Shown here piece by piece: positions 33,338 through 42,185 of a stretch of 64,000 bases of DNA. Position numbers and translations under genes: made by a program. The stretch comes from Halobacillus massiliensis. GTDB lineage: Bacteria > Bacillota > Bacilli > Bacillales > Halobacillaceae. Location of the stretch: assembly GCF_900166625.1 (NCBI RefSeq), contig NZ_LT800499.1:3305676-3369675 (forward strand). The letters are read 5' to 3'. The notes beneath the pieces are model-generated. The model saw only the letters and a list, made by a program, of their open reading frames with translations, did no database searches and had not been told where the DNA came from. Every line of letters begins with the position of its first letter. Positions within the stretch are counted from its first letter, which is position 1.

Positions 33338-35254
33338 ATGTCTATTTTGACATCTGCTTTACGTAAATCAATGACTTCCCTCCCGTTTTCTCCTTATTTT
33401 GATAAAATTAAGCCACATGCAGAATTAATCGCAGCTTTAACGAGCGGTGCTCTGCTATTATTGGCATGGATTACTACTGATCACTCTTCTGCCCCCTTCA
33501 TCGTCCTTCACGTCTTAGCCTTCGTAATTGGCGGGTATGCCAAAGCAAAAGAAGGGATTACAGAAACATTGCAGGAAAGAGAACTCAATGTGGAACTTCT
33601 GATGATTTTAGCAGCGATAGGAAGTGCTTCTATCGGTTATTGGACAGAAGGAGCCATACTTATTTTCATCTTTGCTTTAAGCGGTGCCCTGGAAACCTAT
33701 ACATTAAATAAAAGCAATCGTGAAATATCAGCCCTTATGGATATTCAGCCAAATGAAGCCTTAAAAGTGACAAACAGCGGCTATCAACTCGTTTCTGTCA
33801 ACGAATTAAATATTGGCGACCAAATCCTCGTAAAAGCTGGAGAGCGACTTCCGGCTGATGGAGTGATTATTAAAGGAAACACCTCTATTGATGAGAGTGC
33901 GATAACCGGTGAATCTCTTCCTGTCTATAAGGAGAAACAGACCGAAGTTTTTGCAGGAACCGTGAACCTGACAGGCAGCATCACCTGCGAAATTACAAAA
34001 CGCTCCGATCAAACGCTCTTTCAGAGGATCATTCATATGGTCCAGCAGGCCCAAAGTGAAAAGTCACCTTCCCAGCTGTTTATCGAACGTTTTGAAAATG
34101 TTTACGTAAAAGCTGTCCTGATCACAGTCGCTGTTATGCTTTTTCTTCCCCACTATCTGTTTGGCTGGTCTTGGACAGATACAATATACCGAGCTATGAT
34201 TTTATTGGTAGTTGCTTCACCCTGTGCCTTAGTCGCTTCGATTATGCCTGCTACTCTATCGGCTATTTCAAAAAGTGCTCGCCAAGGGCTGCTTTTTAAA
34301 GGCGGAGTACATGCAGAAAACTTATCTCATATTGATGCCATTGCATTTGATAAAACAGGTACATTAACAAATGGCACACCTAAAGTAACCGATATTGTAC
34401 TAAGTGATGAATCATTAAAAGAGGAAACCTTCGCAATAACGATAGCGGTAGAGCAGGAATCAAACCACCCACTCGCCAAAGCGATCGTTAATGAACTTTC
34501 TAAATATTCCGTTCCATCCTTACAGATGGAAGAGGTCACAAACGTAAGCGGCCAAGGTGTGAAAGCCAAATATAACCATGACATTTGGAAAATAGGTAAT
34601 GCGGAATTTGCGGGTAGAGAAGAAGCTTTCGCCTTTCAAGAAGGCATCGCTGAGAAGCTTGCTTCCGAAGGAAAAACGACTGTTTTTGTAACAAAAAACG
34701 ATGAAATTATCGCGCTAATTGCTCTTAAAGATACGGTTCGAAAAGAAGCGAAACAGGCCATTGAAAACTTAAAGAAGCAAGGGATTTACACGGTTATGCT
34801 GACAGGGGATAATCCTGTTACTGCAGAAGCGATTGCTAAGGAAGCCGGTATTCAGACATATATCGCTGAATGTATGCCGGAAGATAAAGTGAAAGAACTC
34901 AAACTTTTAAAGCAGCATTTTAATAACGTTGCCATGATCGGGGATGGCATTAACGATGCACCGGCCCTTGCTTCGGCTGACTTAGGAATTGCCATGGGAG
35001 AAGGAACAGATGTAGCTTTGGAAACGGCCGACTTAGTGTTAATGAAAAATAATCTGAGCAGGCTTGAAGAAGCAATCCATCTTTCTAAAAAGATGAACAC
35101 AATCATTAAACAAAATGTTGTCTTTTCAATCGCTGTCATTTCTTTATTGATCGCCAGTAACTTTCTTCAGATCCTTGACCTGCCTTTAGGAGTTATTGGG
35201 CACGAAGGCAGCACGATTCTTGTGATCCTCAATGGGCTGAGGCTGCTAAGGTAA
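33338..35254 (+). CDS. pfeT: P1B4-type metal-exporting ATPase (PfeT/ZosA-like)
   Basis: Membrane pump for Fe2+ efflux under peroxide stress in B. subtilis PfeT (formerly ZosA); 638 aa against about 637 there. No N-terminal metal-binding domain. The transport motif is SPCALV (not CPC) near residue 296, and the last-helix motif is HEGSTILVILNGLRLL; both define P1B4 pumps. Phosphorylation site DKTGTLTNG near residue 337, TGES actuator loop near 190, and GDGINDAPAL hinge near 536. AAGGGG precedes the ATG. The PerR-like box upstream supports the PfeT assignment over Zn or Cd exporters. Confidence 0.9.
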   Translation: MSILTSALRKSMTSLPFSPYFDKIKPHAELIAALTSGALLLLAWITTDHSSAPFIVLHVLAFVIGGYAKAKEGITETLQERELNVELLMILAAIGSASIGYWTEGAILIFIFALSGALETYTLNKSNREISALMDIQPNEALKVTNSGYQLVSVNELNIGDQILVKAGERLPADGVIIKGNTSIDESAITGESLPVYKEKQTEVFAGTVNLTGSITCEITKRSDQTLFQRIIHMVQQAQSEKSPSQLFIERFENVYVKAVLITVAVMLFLPHYLFGWSWTDTIYRAMILLVVASPCALVASIMPATLSAISKSARQGLLFKGGVHAENLSHIDAIAFDKTGTLTNGTPKVTDIVLSDESLKEETFAITIAVEQESNHPLAKAIVNELSKYSVPSLQMEEVTNVSGQGVKAKYNHDIWKIGNAEFAGREEAFAFQEGIAEKLASEGKTTVFVTKNDEIIALIALKDTVRKEAKQAIENLKKQGIYTVMLTGDNPVTAEAIAKEAGIQTYIAECMPEDKVKELKLLKQHFNNVAMIGDGINDAPALASADLGIAMGEGTDVALETADLVLMKNNLSRLEEAIHLSKKMNTIIKQNVVFSIAVISLLIASNFLQILDLPLGVIGHEGSTILVILNGLRLLR

Positions 35255-35270
35255 TAGTAAATTTCCCGCA

Positions 35271-35308
35271 AAAAAGGAACAGCCTCGATAAAGGCTGTTC
35301 CTTTTTTT
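35271..35308. terminator. Bidirectional terminator between pfeT and yfkH
   Basis: AGGAACAGCCT / AGGCTGTTCCT stem with A6 on one side and T7 on the other. Confidence 0.88.
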
Positions 35309-36122
35309 ATCTTTTATGGGGAAATTTTTGTTTATAGATGAGGGCGTTTATTTCACCGCCGACAAGGATTATTACCCCGGAAATATAGAACCAGATCATT
35401 AGTACGATAACGCCGCCAAGACTTCCATAAGTTGCTGAGTAGTTGCCTAAATTTGCAACATAAAAGGAAAAAAGCAAGGAGACAATCTGCCAGCCTACCG
35501 TTGAAAATAAAGCCCCATAAAAAACATCCTTCACCCTCAAATGCTCATCTGGTGCCATATAATAAAGAAAAGTAAGTACGGTAAAGAAGATAAAGGAAGA
35601 TATGACCCATCTTAGCGTATCCCATAGCTCTCGAAAACTTTCAGATAGTCCAAATAATGATGAAACAAAAACCCCAATCGCATTTCCTAATACAGGCAGC
35701 AGAAATGCAACGGCTATTACGAGTACCATAGAAAGGGTCAAGAGTATGGCAACGAGCCGGGTAACGATTAATGATCTTTTTTCTCTAACCTCATATGCTT
35801 TATTAAACGAGCGGATAAGAGATGTTACTCCGTTTGATGCCGCCCAAAATGTGCCGATAATCCCGAAAGACAGCAAGCCGCTATTCCTCTCACTCAGCAA
35901 AACCTTTAAGTTTTCTGAAATCATCTCATAAGTATTCGCAGGGGCATATACACTTAATATCGAAAGAATTCTCTGTTCATCTATGTTTAAATAACCTAAA
36001 AGTGTAATTAAGAAAATTAAAAGTGGAAATAGAGACAGCAGGAAAAAATATGAAAGTTGAGCAGCCATTCCTGGTATTTCATGTTTACCAATTTTGCCGA
36101 ACAGCTTCTGAATAAACCGCAT
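35307..36122 (-). CDS. yfkH: YihY/BrkB-family membrane protein (YfkH)
   Basis: 271-aa protein with six spans of the YihY/virulence factor BrkB family, function unknown. The N-terminal KHEIPGMAAQLSYFFLLSLFPLLIF and the C-terminal SATYGSLGGVIVLMIWFYISG segments are family hallmarks. GGAGACGGGGGA precedes the ATG. It is the third gene of yfkJ-yfkI-yfkH, the same order as a B. subtilis operon reported as general-stress controlled. Confidence 0.85.
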   Translation of the reverse strand: MRFIQKLFGKIGKHEIPGMAAQLSYFFLLSLFPLLIFLITLLGYLNIDEQRILSILSVYAPANTYEMISENLKVLLSERNSGLLSFGIIGTFWAASNGVTSLIRSFNKAYEVREKRSLIVTRLVAILLTLSMVLVIAVAFLLPVLGNAIGVFVSSLFGLSESFRELWDTLRWVISSFIFFTVLTFLYYMAPDEHLRVKDVFYGALFSTVGWQIVSLLFSFYVANLGNYSATYGSLGGVIVLMIWFYISGVIILVGGEINALIYKQKFPHKR

Positions 36123-36151
36123 AATCCCCCGTCTCCTTCCAATCTTGACGC

Positions 36152-36481
36152 TTATGAAGCTTCTTTAGAATTATTTGCGGATCTGAACTGATTATTCACC
36201 GCTTCGTCGACCTCACCTATTTTATTTAATGCAGATTCAACCTTATTTAGAAGTTCGATTGCCTGATCAATACCGCTATTTAGCTTGTCCGAAAAAGATT
36301 CGTATTTCGTGCGCAATGTATAAATAGCCTCAGAAGGATGTTGAGCCACATTTCTGCATGAAGAAACACATGTTTTAGATCTCCCTGTTACGTACTGCCT
36401 TGTTTCACGATCAAGCATCATAAGCGCCCCTCCAATAATCGCTCCTGCTGCTACTCCTTTAATCAGTTTATTACCCATCAT
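36152..36481 (-). CDS. yfkI: YtxH-like small protein (YfkI)
   Basis: 109 aa. A short N-terminal glycine-rich hydrophobic segment (KLIKGVAAGAIIGGALMML, residues 5-23) is followed by a polar helical domain with two cysteines (KTCVSSCRN) and a long amphipathic helix. The layout is that of YtxH-type stress proteins, and the position between yfkJ and yfkH supports the name. Its ATG overlaps the yfkJ stop by 4 bp. Confidence 0.7.
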   Translation of the reverse strand: MMGNKLIKGVAAGAIIGGALMMLDRETRQYVTGRSKTCVSSCRNVAQHPSEAIYTLRTKYESFSDKLNSGIDQAIELLNKVESALNKIGEVDEAVNNQFRSANNSKEAS

Positions 36482-36957
36482 AATTTTTCCTCCTTAAATT
36501 GTTGTTCTTTAATCTCTGTTAATAATTTCTCACAGCCTGCTGTAATTAACTCATAGACATAGTCGAAATTACCGGTAAAGTACGGGTCTGGAACATCGCT
36601 GAAATCTTCATCGTCTACATAATCCATAAATAAGCTGACTTGTACATTATTTTTTTCACGGATAGATCGTAAGTCCTCCATATTTTGAGTATCCATCGCA
36701 ATAATGTAATCAAACCGATCCCAATCACTTTCATCAACCTGACGGGCCAGCATTCCTTCATAGGAAATCTTATTCTGATCCAATATAGTTCTTGTCCCTT
36801 TATGAGGAGGATTTCCAATATGCCAGTGGCCGATACCTGCGGAGTCTACAGAGACTTGATTTGTCAGTCCCTCTTTTTCCAGAAGATTTTTCAATATAGC
36901 TTCAGCCATTGGTGAACGGCAAATGTTACCAAGACATACGAATAAAACATTAATCAT
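36478..36957 (-). CDS. yfkJ: Low-molecular-weight protein-tyrosine phosphatase (YfkJ)
   Basis: 159 aa, dephosphorylates protein tyrosines. The P-loop VCLGNICRSPMAEA holds nucleophile Cys (residue 7) and Arg (13) as C-x5-R. The general-acid motif PDPYFTGNFDYVYEL near residues 120-134 holds the catalytic Asp. Function in stress resistance is reported for B. subtilis YfkJ. It heads the operon; a TATAAT box lies about 40 nt upstream, but no clear SigmaB sequence is seen. Confidence 0.9.
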   Translation of the reverse strand: MINVLFVCLGNICRSPMAEAILKNLLEKEGLTNQVSVDSAGIGHWHIGNPPHKGTRTILDQNKISYEGMLARQVDESDWDRFDYIIAMDTQNMEDLRSIREKNNVQVSLFMDYVDDEDFSDVPDPYFTGNFDYVYELITAGCEKLLTEIKEQQFKEEKL

Positions 36958-37182
36958 TTCTTAGCGTCCCCCATCTTCGCCATTTTCATTTCATTATATC
37001 ACGAAAAGCTTTATATAGAGCTTTAAGGAATTGATTATTATAGTTTTAATTATCCCTAACGAGAGTTAATTAAACCCCTTTAAATAATTCCTAATTCATA
37101 AATAAACTTGACTTTTGCTTTCAATTTTCGGAATATTTAATATATAGACAGATATTTTTTACTATAAAAAGGGGGAGTCTGA

Positions 37183-38562
37183 ATGGGCCAACTAGGCGCT
37201 ATTCAAGGATTTTTAGAACAGGCAAGTGCATTTGTATGGGGACCTGTCCTGCTCATTCTTATAGTGGGTACAGGGGTATATTTAACACTAAGGCTTGGGT
37301 TTCTGCAGTTTAAAACCCTTCCCTACGCTTTAAAGCTGGTATTTAAACCAGGCAAAACACAGAAAAAAGAAAAAGGGGATATCTCTCACTACGAGGCATT
37401 AACGACCGCCCTTGCGGCTACCATTGGAACAGGTAATATTGCCGGGGTGGCAACAGCGGTTATTTTAGGTGGTCCGGGAGCTATTTTTTGGATGTGGATT
37501 ACCGCGGTATTTGGAATGGCCACTAAGTATGCCGAAGCTATCTTAGCTGTAAAATATCGTATCACTGATAGAAACGGCAAAATGTCCGGCGGACCGATGT
37601 ATTACTTAGAAAGAGGTTTGAAGCAAAAATGGCTTGGCGTTCTATTTGCTATCTTTGGAGCTATTGCAGCTTTCGGAATCGGAAACATGGTTCAATCGAA
37701 TACCGTTTCCGATGTTATGGAATCAACCTTTAATGTGAATCCATGGATTACCGGGATTCTTCTTACTGTATTTGCTGCACTTGTCCTTATTGGCGGTATT
37801 AAAGGAATCGGCCGCGTTACAGCATTCTTTGTGCCAATCATGGCAATCTTTTATGTTTTAGGTGCACTTATTATTATCTTCTTAAATTTTGAAGCTGTAC
37901 CGGCAGCATTCGGCCTCATTTTTTCTGATGCCTTTACTGGAAGTGCAGTCGGCGGAGGTATTTTGGGGACAGTCATCCGATTCGGGGTTGCCCGAGGCGT
38001 ATTCTCTAACGAAGCCGGCCTTGGTTCTGCACCAATTGCTGCGGCCGCTGCACGAACTGACTATCCTGGACGTCAGGCGTTAGTCTCCATGACCCAAGTA
38101 TTTATTGATACGATCATCGTATGTTCCATGACTGGACTAACCATTGTTATGGCAGGATTATATGGAAATGAAGGAGTGGATGGAGCTGACTTAACGACAA
38201 CTTCTTTCCAGTATTTCCTAGGCGATACTGGGATGTACATTGTGACGATCGGCGTTATTTTCTTCGCCTTTTCTACCATTGTCGGCTGGTCTTACTATGG
38301 AGAGAAATGCTTCGGTTACTTAACAGGCGACCGTGGTATTACGATGTATAAGGCGTTATTCGTTATCTTTGTGTTAGTAGGCTCCGTTGCTCAGCTTGAT
38401 ACCGTGTGGTTATTTGCTGATGTAATGAACGGTTTAATGGCTGTTCCTAACTTAATTGGCCTTCTGCTTCTGTCTGGTGTAGTTGCATCTGAAACGAATA
38501 AATTCCTAAATGTAGCCAGAGAGGAACGTCTGCAGGAAAGAAGAGCTAAGTCAACTAGTTAA
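37183..38562 (+). CDS. Sodium:alanine/glycine symporter (AGCS family)
   Basis: Na+-coupled small neutral amino-acid importer, 459 aa with about ten spans. Family signatures are ALAATIGTGNIAGVATAV near residues 69-86, GGPMYYLERGLKQ near 137-149, and FSNEAGLGSAPIAAAAART near 275-293. AGGGGGAGTCTG precedes the ATG. B. subtilis paralogues are AlsT, AlaP and YrbD; which one this matches is unclear. Single gene, followed by repeat cluster C. Confidence 0.92.
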   Translation: MGQLGAIQGFLEQASAFVWGPVLLILIVGTGVYLTLRLGFLQFKTLPYALKLVFKPGKTQKKEKGDISHYEALTTALAATIGTGNIAGVATAVILGGPGAIFWMWITAVFGMATKYAEAILAVKYRITDRNGKMSGGPMYYLERGLKQKWLGVLFAIFGAIAAFGIGNMVQSNTVSDVMESTFNVNPWITGILLTVFAALVLIGGIKGIGRVTAFFVPIMAIFYVLGALIIIFLNFEAVPAAFGLIFSDAFTGSAVGGGILGTVIRFGVARGVFSNEAGLGSAPIAAAAARTDYPGRQALVSMTQVFIDTIIVCSMTGLTIVMAGLYGNEGVDGADLTTTSFQYFLGDTGMYIVTIGVIFFAFSTIVGWSYYGEKCFGYLTGDRGITMYKALFVIFVLVGSVAQLDTVWLFADVMNGLMAVPNLIGLLLLSGVVASETNKFLNVAREERLQERRAKSTS

Positions 38563-38570
38563 TTAACAGG

Positions 38571-38700
38571 TGCCGTTTACCTTAATAAGAGAAACAGGCC
38601 GGGGAAAGAACAGATTTTTATGTACGAACGCTGTGCTTCTCCAGGCCGAGGCCTTCCGGGACTCTATCCTTTTCTCCCGGGAAGGCTTTTTTGTTTCTCA
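38571..38700. repeat. Divergent intergenic repeat copy (C1)
   Basis: Starts TGCCGTTTACCTTAATAAGAG and contains CAGGCCGGGGAAAG and CGAACGCTG like type I, but the end is replaced by GCCTTCCGGG...CCCGGGAAGGC. It lies directly after the AGCS gene and may terminate it. Confidence 0.6.
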
Positions 38701-38716
38701 ATTAAAGGAAAGAGAG

Positions 38717-38880
38717 TGCCGTTTACCTTGTTTAGAAAACCGGGCCGGGGAAAACAACTCGCTTTCCATGGGTGAACAATGAACTTCCTCAGGCAAAGCC
38801 TTCCCGGATCTCACCTTGTTCTTCCCTACCATAGGAGCTTCGCCATTTCCCCCGGCCCTTTGTGTTTATAGTAAAGATAC
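38717..38880. repeat. Type I intergenic repeat, drifted (C2)
   Basis: TGCCGTTTACC to AGTAAAGATAC with the usual CCATGGGTGAAC and CATAGGAG blocks and several substitutions. Its right spacer matches the one after A1. Confidence 0.75.
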
Positions 38881-38930
38881 ATTGGAATAGCAAGAACAAA
38901 TTCCGATAGAAAGTTGAATTGGATTCCTGT

Positions 38931-39101
38931 GTTCCGTTTACCTTGATAAAGAGAAGCGGGCCTGGGGAAACCACTCGCTTTCCATGGGCGAACGGTGAGC
39001 TTCCTCGGGCTTTTAGCCCTCCGGGATCTCACCCTGTTCTCTTCTCCCATAGGAGTCTCGCCGTTTCCCCCGGCCCTTTAAGTATTTTAGAGTAACGGAA
39101 C
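38931..39101. repeat. Type I intergenic repeat (C3)
   Basis: GTTCCGTTTACC to TAACGGAAC, 171 bp. The inner arms GAACGGTGAG and CTCACCCTGTTC are perfectly placed. The near-identical partner D2 lies 8 kb away in inverse orientation. Confidence 0.88.
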
Positions 39102-39139
39102 CTTAACTTAAGAGAAATAGGGTAGAGTCGAAGCATAGT

Positions 39140-39303
39140 GTTCCGTTTCCACCACCAACGGTAAAGAGGATGGGAAATGACGAGACTCCTGCAGGGAGAT
39201 AGAGCCAGGATGAGATCCGCGAGTGTAACGAGCTAGCTCATCGGCTCCCCGCGGAAAGCGAGTGATTTCCCAGCCGCTTTTCTCTTACTACATATAACGG
39301 AAC
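39140..39303. repeat. Type II intergenic repeat (C4)
   Basis: GTTCCGTTTCCACC to TAACGGAAC, 164 bp, 38 bp after C3. That 38-bp spacer is matched at 36 positions by the inverse copy in cluster D. Confidence 0.88.
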
Positions 39304-39340
39304 ATCCTTTTCCTTCCTCAAATGATTTCTCTCCATTAAG

Positions 39341-39382
39341 AAAAAGCCCTTTTAAGTCTTAGCAGCTTAAAGGGGCTTTTTC
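39341..39382 (-). terminator. Terminator of the sigma factor operon
   Basis: AAAAAGCCC-TTTAAG / CTTAAAGGGGCTTTTT hairpin just beyond the membrane protein stop. Confidence 0.8.
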
Positions 39383-39390
39383 TGTTTTTT

Positions 39391-40464
39391 CTAGCTGGCA
39401 TTTCTATTACTTTTCAGCAAGTAAACTCCGCTTCCAATTAATATTAACGAGACAAGAACAACCTGGAAATATCTTTGATAATAATACCAGATATCAATAT
39501 TAAGGATACGCCTTAGATCATCAGCAAATAAAGGAAAGAGGACTGTATCAGCCATGTAATAAATTCCGAGAATAATAAGTATGCCGCCAACCAGCCCTTT
39601 TCTCATTGAAAGATTTTGAATAATCGGCCGGTCTTCAGCTTTCCCCTGCTTCACAAGACTCGTCTGCTGAAGGGCATCGAAAAAGCTGTAAAACCAAATC
39701 ACTGGGACAAGGAAAAGAAACAGCGACAGCCTTAGCACATCTAATATGTAGATGGCAGCTAGAAAACCAAGCATAAGCTGAAGCCCACGTTTTTGCAGTC
39801 CTAAATACATATGGCCTGCCCCTGGGAAAACTGCCAGAATCGTCGCGAAAACTCCGCTTTTTTCGCCCCGCATTCTTAATTCATTAAGGTCTTCTAAGAG
39901 TGGCCTGTCTTCAAGCGGCTCTCCCGCCTGTTTTTTATTAAGAGCCTGTATGGTGTCAAACAAGCTGTACACCCATATAACAAGCAGGGCTGGAAGAAAA
40001 ACAAGAAATCCGGACTGCCTTGTTAATAGTGTGACAAAGATAATCATTGTTCCGGCTCCAAGGAAAACCGCCAGAAAGGTCAGGCCTCTTTGTTTTAACC
40101 CTATTTGAAAATGGCCGATACCTGGCATAAATGATAATAATATTGTAAAAAAGCGCTCATTTTGAATTTCGTTCTCTGCTTCCACAGTGGCAGTTAAAGA
40201 GGCAGGCGTGCCTTCCTTATTTCTCCGGAGCAGCGTGAAAATCATGTCAAGTATGTTTATGATCCAAATGAGCAAGGCAGCAGCAAGAAAGAACAGAACC
40301 AAATTTCCTTCAACAATATTTACTAGCACGCCGAAAAAAGCAATTGCTAAAATTCCAAAGAACGCGAGCGGATAGAGAGTACCTTTCACAAACCGTCCTA
40401 AATACATGTGCCCAAAACCTGGTATAAATGCCAGAAAAAAAGCTAAAATCGGTGATTTATTCAA
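39391..40464 (-). CDS. Membrane protein with three TM2-like repeats
   Basis: 357 aa, about ten spans. Three units of roughly 110 residues each begin with a variant of F-x-P-G-x-G-H-x-x-x-G: AFIPGFGHMYLGRFVKG (~13), SFMPGIGHFQIGLKQRG (~109) and AVFPGAGHMYLGLQKRG (~213). Each unit ends in IWIINILDMIF, IWVYSLFDTIQ or IWFYSFFDALQ. A fourth, single-span tail ends the protein. It resembles proteins annotated as multi-TM2 domain proteins. Third gene of an ECF sigma/anti-sigma operon, 1 bp after the anti-sigma gene, so possibly part of its signal path or a target. Function unknown. Confidence 0.75.
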   Translation of the reverse strand: MNKSPILAFFLAFIPGFGHMYLGRFVKGTLYPLAFFGILAIAFFGVLVNIVEGNLVLFFLAAALLIWIINILDMIFTLLRRNKEGTPASLTATVEAENEIQNERFFTILLSFMPGIGHFQIGLKQRGLTFLAVFLGAGTMIIFVTLLTRQSGFLVFLPALLVIWVYSLFDTIQALNKKQAGEPLEDRPLLEDLNELRMRGEKSGVFATILAVFPGAGHMYLGLQKRGLQLMLGFLAAIYILDVLRLSLFLFLVPVIWFYSFFDALQQTSLVKQGKAEDRPIIQNLSMRKGLVGGILIILGIYYMADTVLFPLFADDLRRILNIDIWYYYQRYFQVVLVSLILIGSGVYLLKSNRNAS

Positions 40465-40465
40465 C

Positions 40466-40870
40466 CTATCTCCCTCCTAATTCGTCATTGTTTTTCCAGT
40501 AGTCGGATTCATTAATTAATTTTTCCGTGATGGAAGGCTGTTCCTGAAATTGCTGGTCATCAAAAGCAGAAAAAACATAGTGAAAAATGCCGCTTCCCAT
40601 TAGCACAAGAGTCATAGCTGAAGCAATTGCGTAATGAACCAGCGTCGATTTCCCTTTCGTTTTTGGTGTTTTTTTATTTATTTTATTGAAGATTTCTTCC
40701 GTAAACGAAGGAGATAAATCATAAGAAGGTTCTATTCGATCTACAGCCTCCAAGTAAGATTCAAAGCAAAGCGTACAGTCATTTAAATGATCTTCTATCA
40801 GGTCCCTCTCTTCTTCAGACAGCTGATCCCCGATATATGCAGCAATATTTTCCTCTCTCAAATGGCTCAT
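40466..40870 (-). CDS. Zinc-finger anti-sigma factor
   Basis: 134 aa, single-span membrane protein. The cytosolic N-terminus has the ZAS motif, with HLNDCTLCFES giving H-x3-C-x2-C near residues 28-36, preceded by GDQLSEEERDLIEDH. A linker leads to a span near residues 75-93, then a short outside tail. The ATG at 40870 follows AAGGAGG and overlaps the sigma stop by 4 bp (ATGA). Expected to bind and silence the sigma factor encoded just upstream. Confidence 0.85.
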   Translation of the reverse strand: MSHLREENIAAYIGDQLSEEERDLIEDHLNDCTLCFESYLEAVDRIEPSYDLSPSFTEEIFNKINKKTPKTKGKSTLVHYAIASAMTLVLMGSGIFHYVFSAFDDQQFQEQPSITEKLINESDYWKNNDELGGR

Positions 40871-41406
40871 CGAAAATCGTCCTCCTTCCAATGTTTTTTC
40901 ATCCACTTTCTGGCTCTATATAACTTCATTTCTACTGTTTTTTCTGCTAAACCAAATTTTTCTTCCATTTCCTTGTAGCTCAGCTCATCTATGTAGTAGG
41001 CCTCTACAACTTCCCGGTAATTCTCAGGGAGTTGATCAACTGCCATTCGAATTAAATGAATAGATTCATTTTTCAAGAACTCCTTCTCTGTACTGTCAGC
41101 TGACTTTATTTCAAAATCCAATTCAACTGGATCTTCCGGCCTTCGCTTCTGCTTCCTTTTCTCATCTAATGCTTTTCGATAGGCAATTTTACTAATCCAT
41201 GTCTTAAAACCAGGACCTTTGTAAGAAGGGAGGGCATCAAGCATTTTTATAAAAGTTTCCTGGGCCACATCCTCCGCCAGCTTTTCGTCTCTCATAACAC
41301 TCATTGCTACTTTAAATACGTGATGTTTGTAACGCTCAATGAGTATCCTGGCAGCCTGTGTATTTCCTAATAATACTTTTTTTATTAATTGTTCTTCCTG
41401 AACCAA
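40867..41406 (-). CDS. ECF RNA polymerase sigma factor
   Basis: 179 aa, sigma-70 group IV. Region 2 contains MRDEKLAEDVAQETFIKMLDALPSYKG split over residues ~39-65, and region 4 contains LPENYREVVEAYYIDELSYKE then KTVEMKLYRARKWMKKH. A charged linker (KRKQKRRPEDPVELD) joins them. TTG start at 41406 after AAGGAGGGAGG. A CGTCTATA element about 40 bp upstream on the same strand could be an ECF-type -10, hinting at autoregulation. The nearest named relative (SigX, SigV or SigY type) is not clear. Confidence 0.88.
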   Translation of the reverse strand: MVQEEQLIKKVLLGNTQAARILIERYKHHVFKVAMSVMRDEKLAEDVAQETFIKMLDALPSYKGPGFKTWISKIAYRKALDEKRKQKRRPEDPVELDFEIKSADSTEKEFLKNESIHLIRMAVDQLPENYREVVEAYYIDELSYKEMEEKFGLAEKTVEMKLYRARKWMKKHWKEDDFR

Positions 41407-41496
41407 TGCCTCCCTCCTTTCCTAATGACGCATCGATTTATAGACGCTTTCCTTCCTTGCACCCCCTACAAACGGGCAAAAAAAAATGAAGCGAAA

Positions 41497-42171
41497 TCAC
41501 TCCATTTCAGTCAAAGGTCTTATACAGTCTTTACTTTCATTTTTTGCAGAGTTTACAAGCGTACTGACAGGATAAGACTCTAAATCTTCCATTGTCAGTT
41601 GTTCAAGAAACTGATGGACTTCTCCCGGATCACGCTTTACAGGTTTAATCCACTCTTCTTCCATAGATTTAGGAAGGATGACAGGCATCCGTTCATGAAT
41701 CCTGCCCATGAACTCATTCGCTTCCTTCGTCAAAATTGTACAAGTAAAGCGTTCTTCTTCCTCCTGTTTCCACTTTTCCCATAAACCCGCAAAAGCGAAC
41801 AATTTACGGTCCTGCGGGAAAATCCTAACTGGCTGCTTCTTTTCTTTCTCCTTTTTCCATTCATAAAAGCTGTCAGCTATAATTAAGCACCGCTTTTTGC
41901 TCATTGAATGTTTAAAAGAAGGCTTCTCATGTGCTGTTTCACTTCGGGCATTGATCATCTTGTAACCGATCTTAGGATCTTTAGCCCATGGCGGTATAAG
42001 ACCCCATTGCAGCAGACCGGCCCTTTTACGCTCACCGTCATGAATAATCGACCAAATGTTCTGACCCGGTGCTATATTGAACCTGGGCATATAATCTACA
42101 GGAAGGTCATGTAAACCAAACTCAAAAAGAATTTCTTTTTCAGGGGCTGTCAGCGTAAATCTTCCGCACAT
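41497..42171 (-). CDS. SOS-response-associated peptidase (HMCES/YedK family)
   Basis: 224-aa SRAP-domain protein that crosslinks to abasic sites in single-stranded DNA. Catalytic Cys2 (MCGRFTLT), NARSETAHEKPSF, FYEWKKE with catalytic Glu, and IHERMPVIL with active-site His are all present. AAGGAGGGAATTT precedes the ATG. It starts a run of four same-strand genes of unrelated function. No LexA box was identified. Confidence 0.93.
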   Translation of the reverse strand: MCGRFTLTAPEKEILFEFGLHDLPVDYMPRFNIAPGQNIWSIIHDGERKRAGLLQWGLIPPWAKDPKIGYKMINARSETAHEKPSFKHSMSKKRCLIIADSFYEWKKEKEKKQPVRIFPQDRKLFAFAGLWEKWKQEEEERFTCTILTKEANEFMGRIHERMPVILPKSMEEEWIKPVKRDPGEVHQFLEQLTMEDLESYPVSTLVNSAKNESKDCIRPLTEME

Positions 42172-42185
42172 TAAAATTCCCTCCT

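Noticed and set aside
38570-39050. Frames of 61-74 codons in repeat cluster C
   Set aside because: Repeat-derived on both strands; products are recurring Arg/Pro/Ser-rich nonsense seen in all copies.
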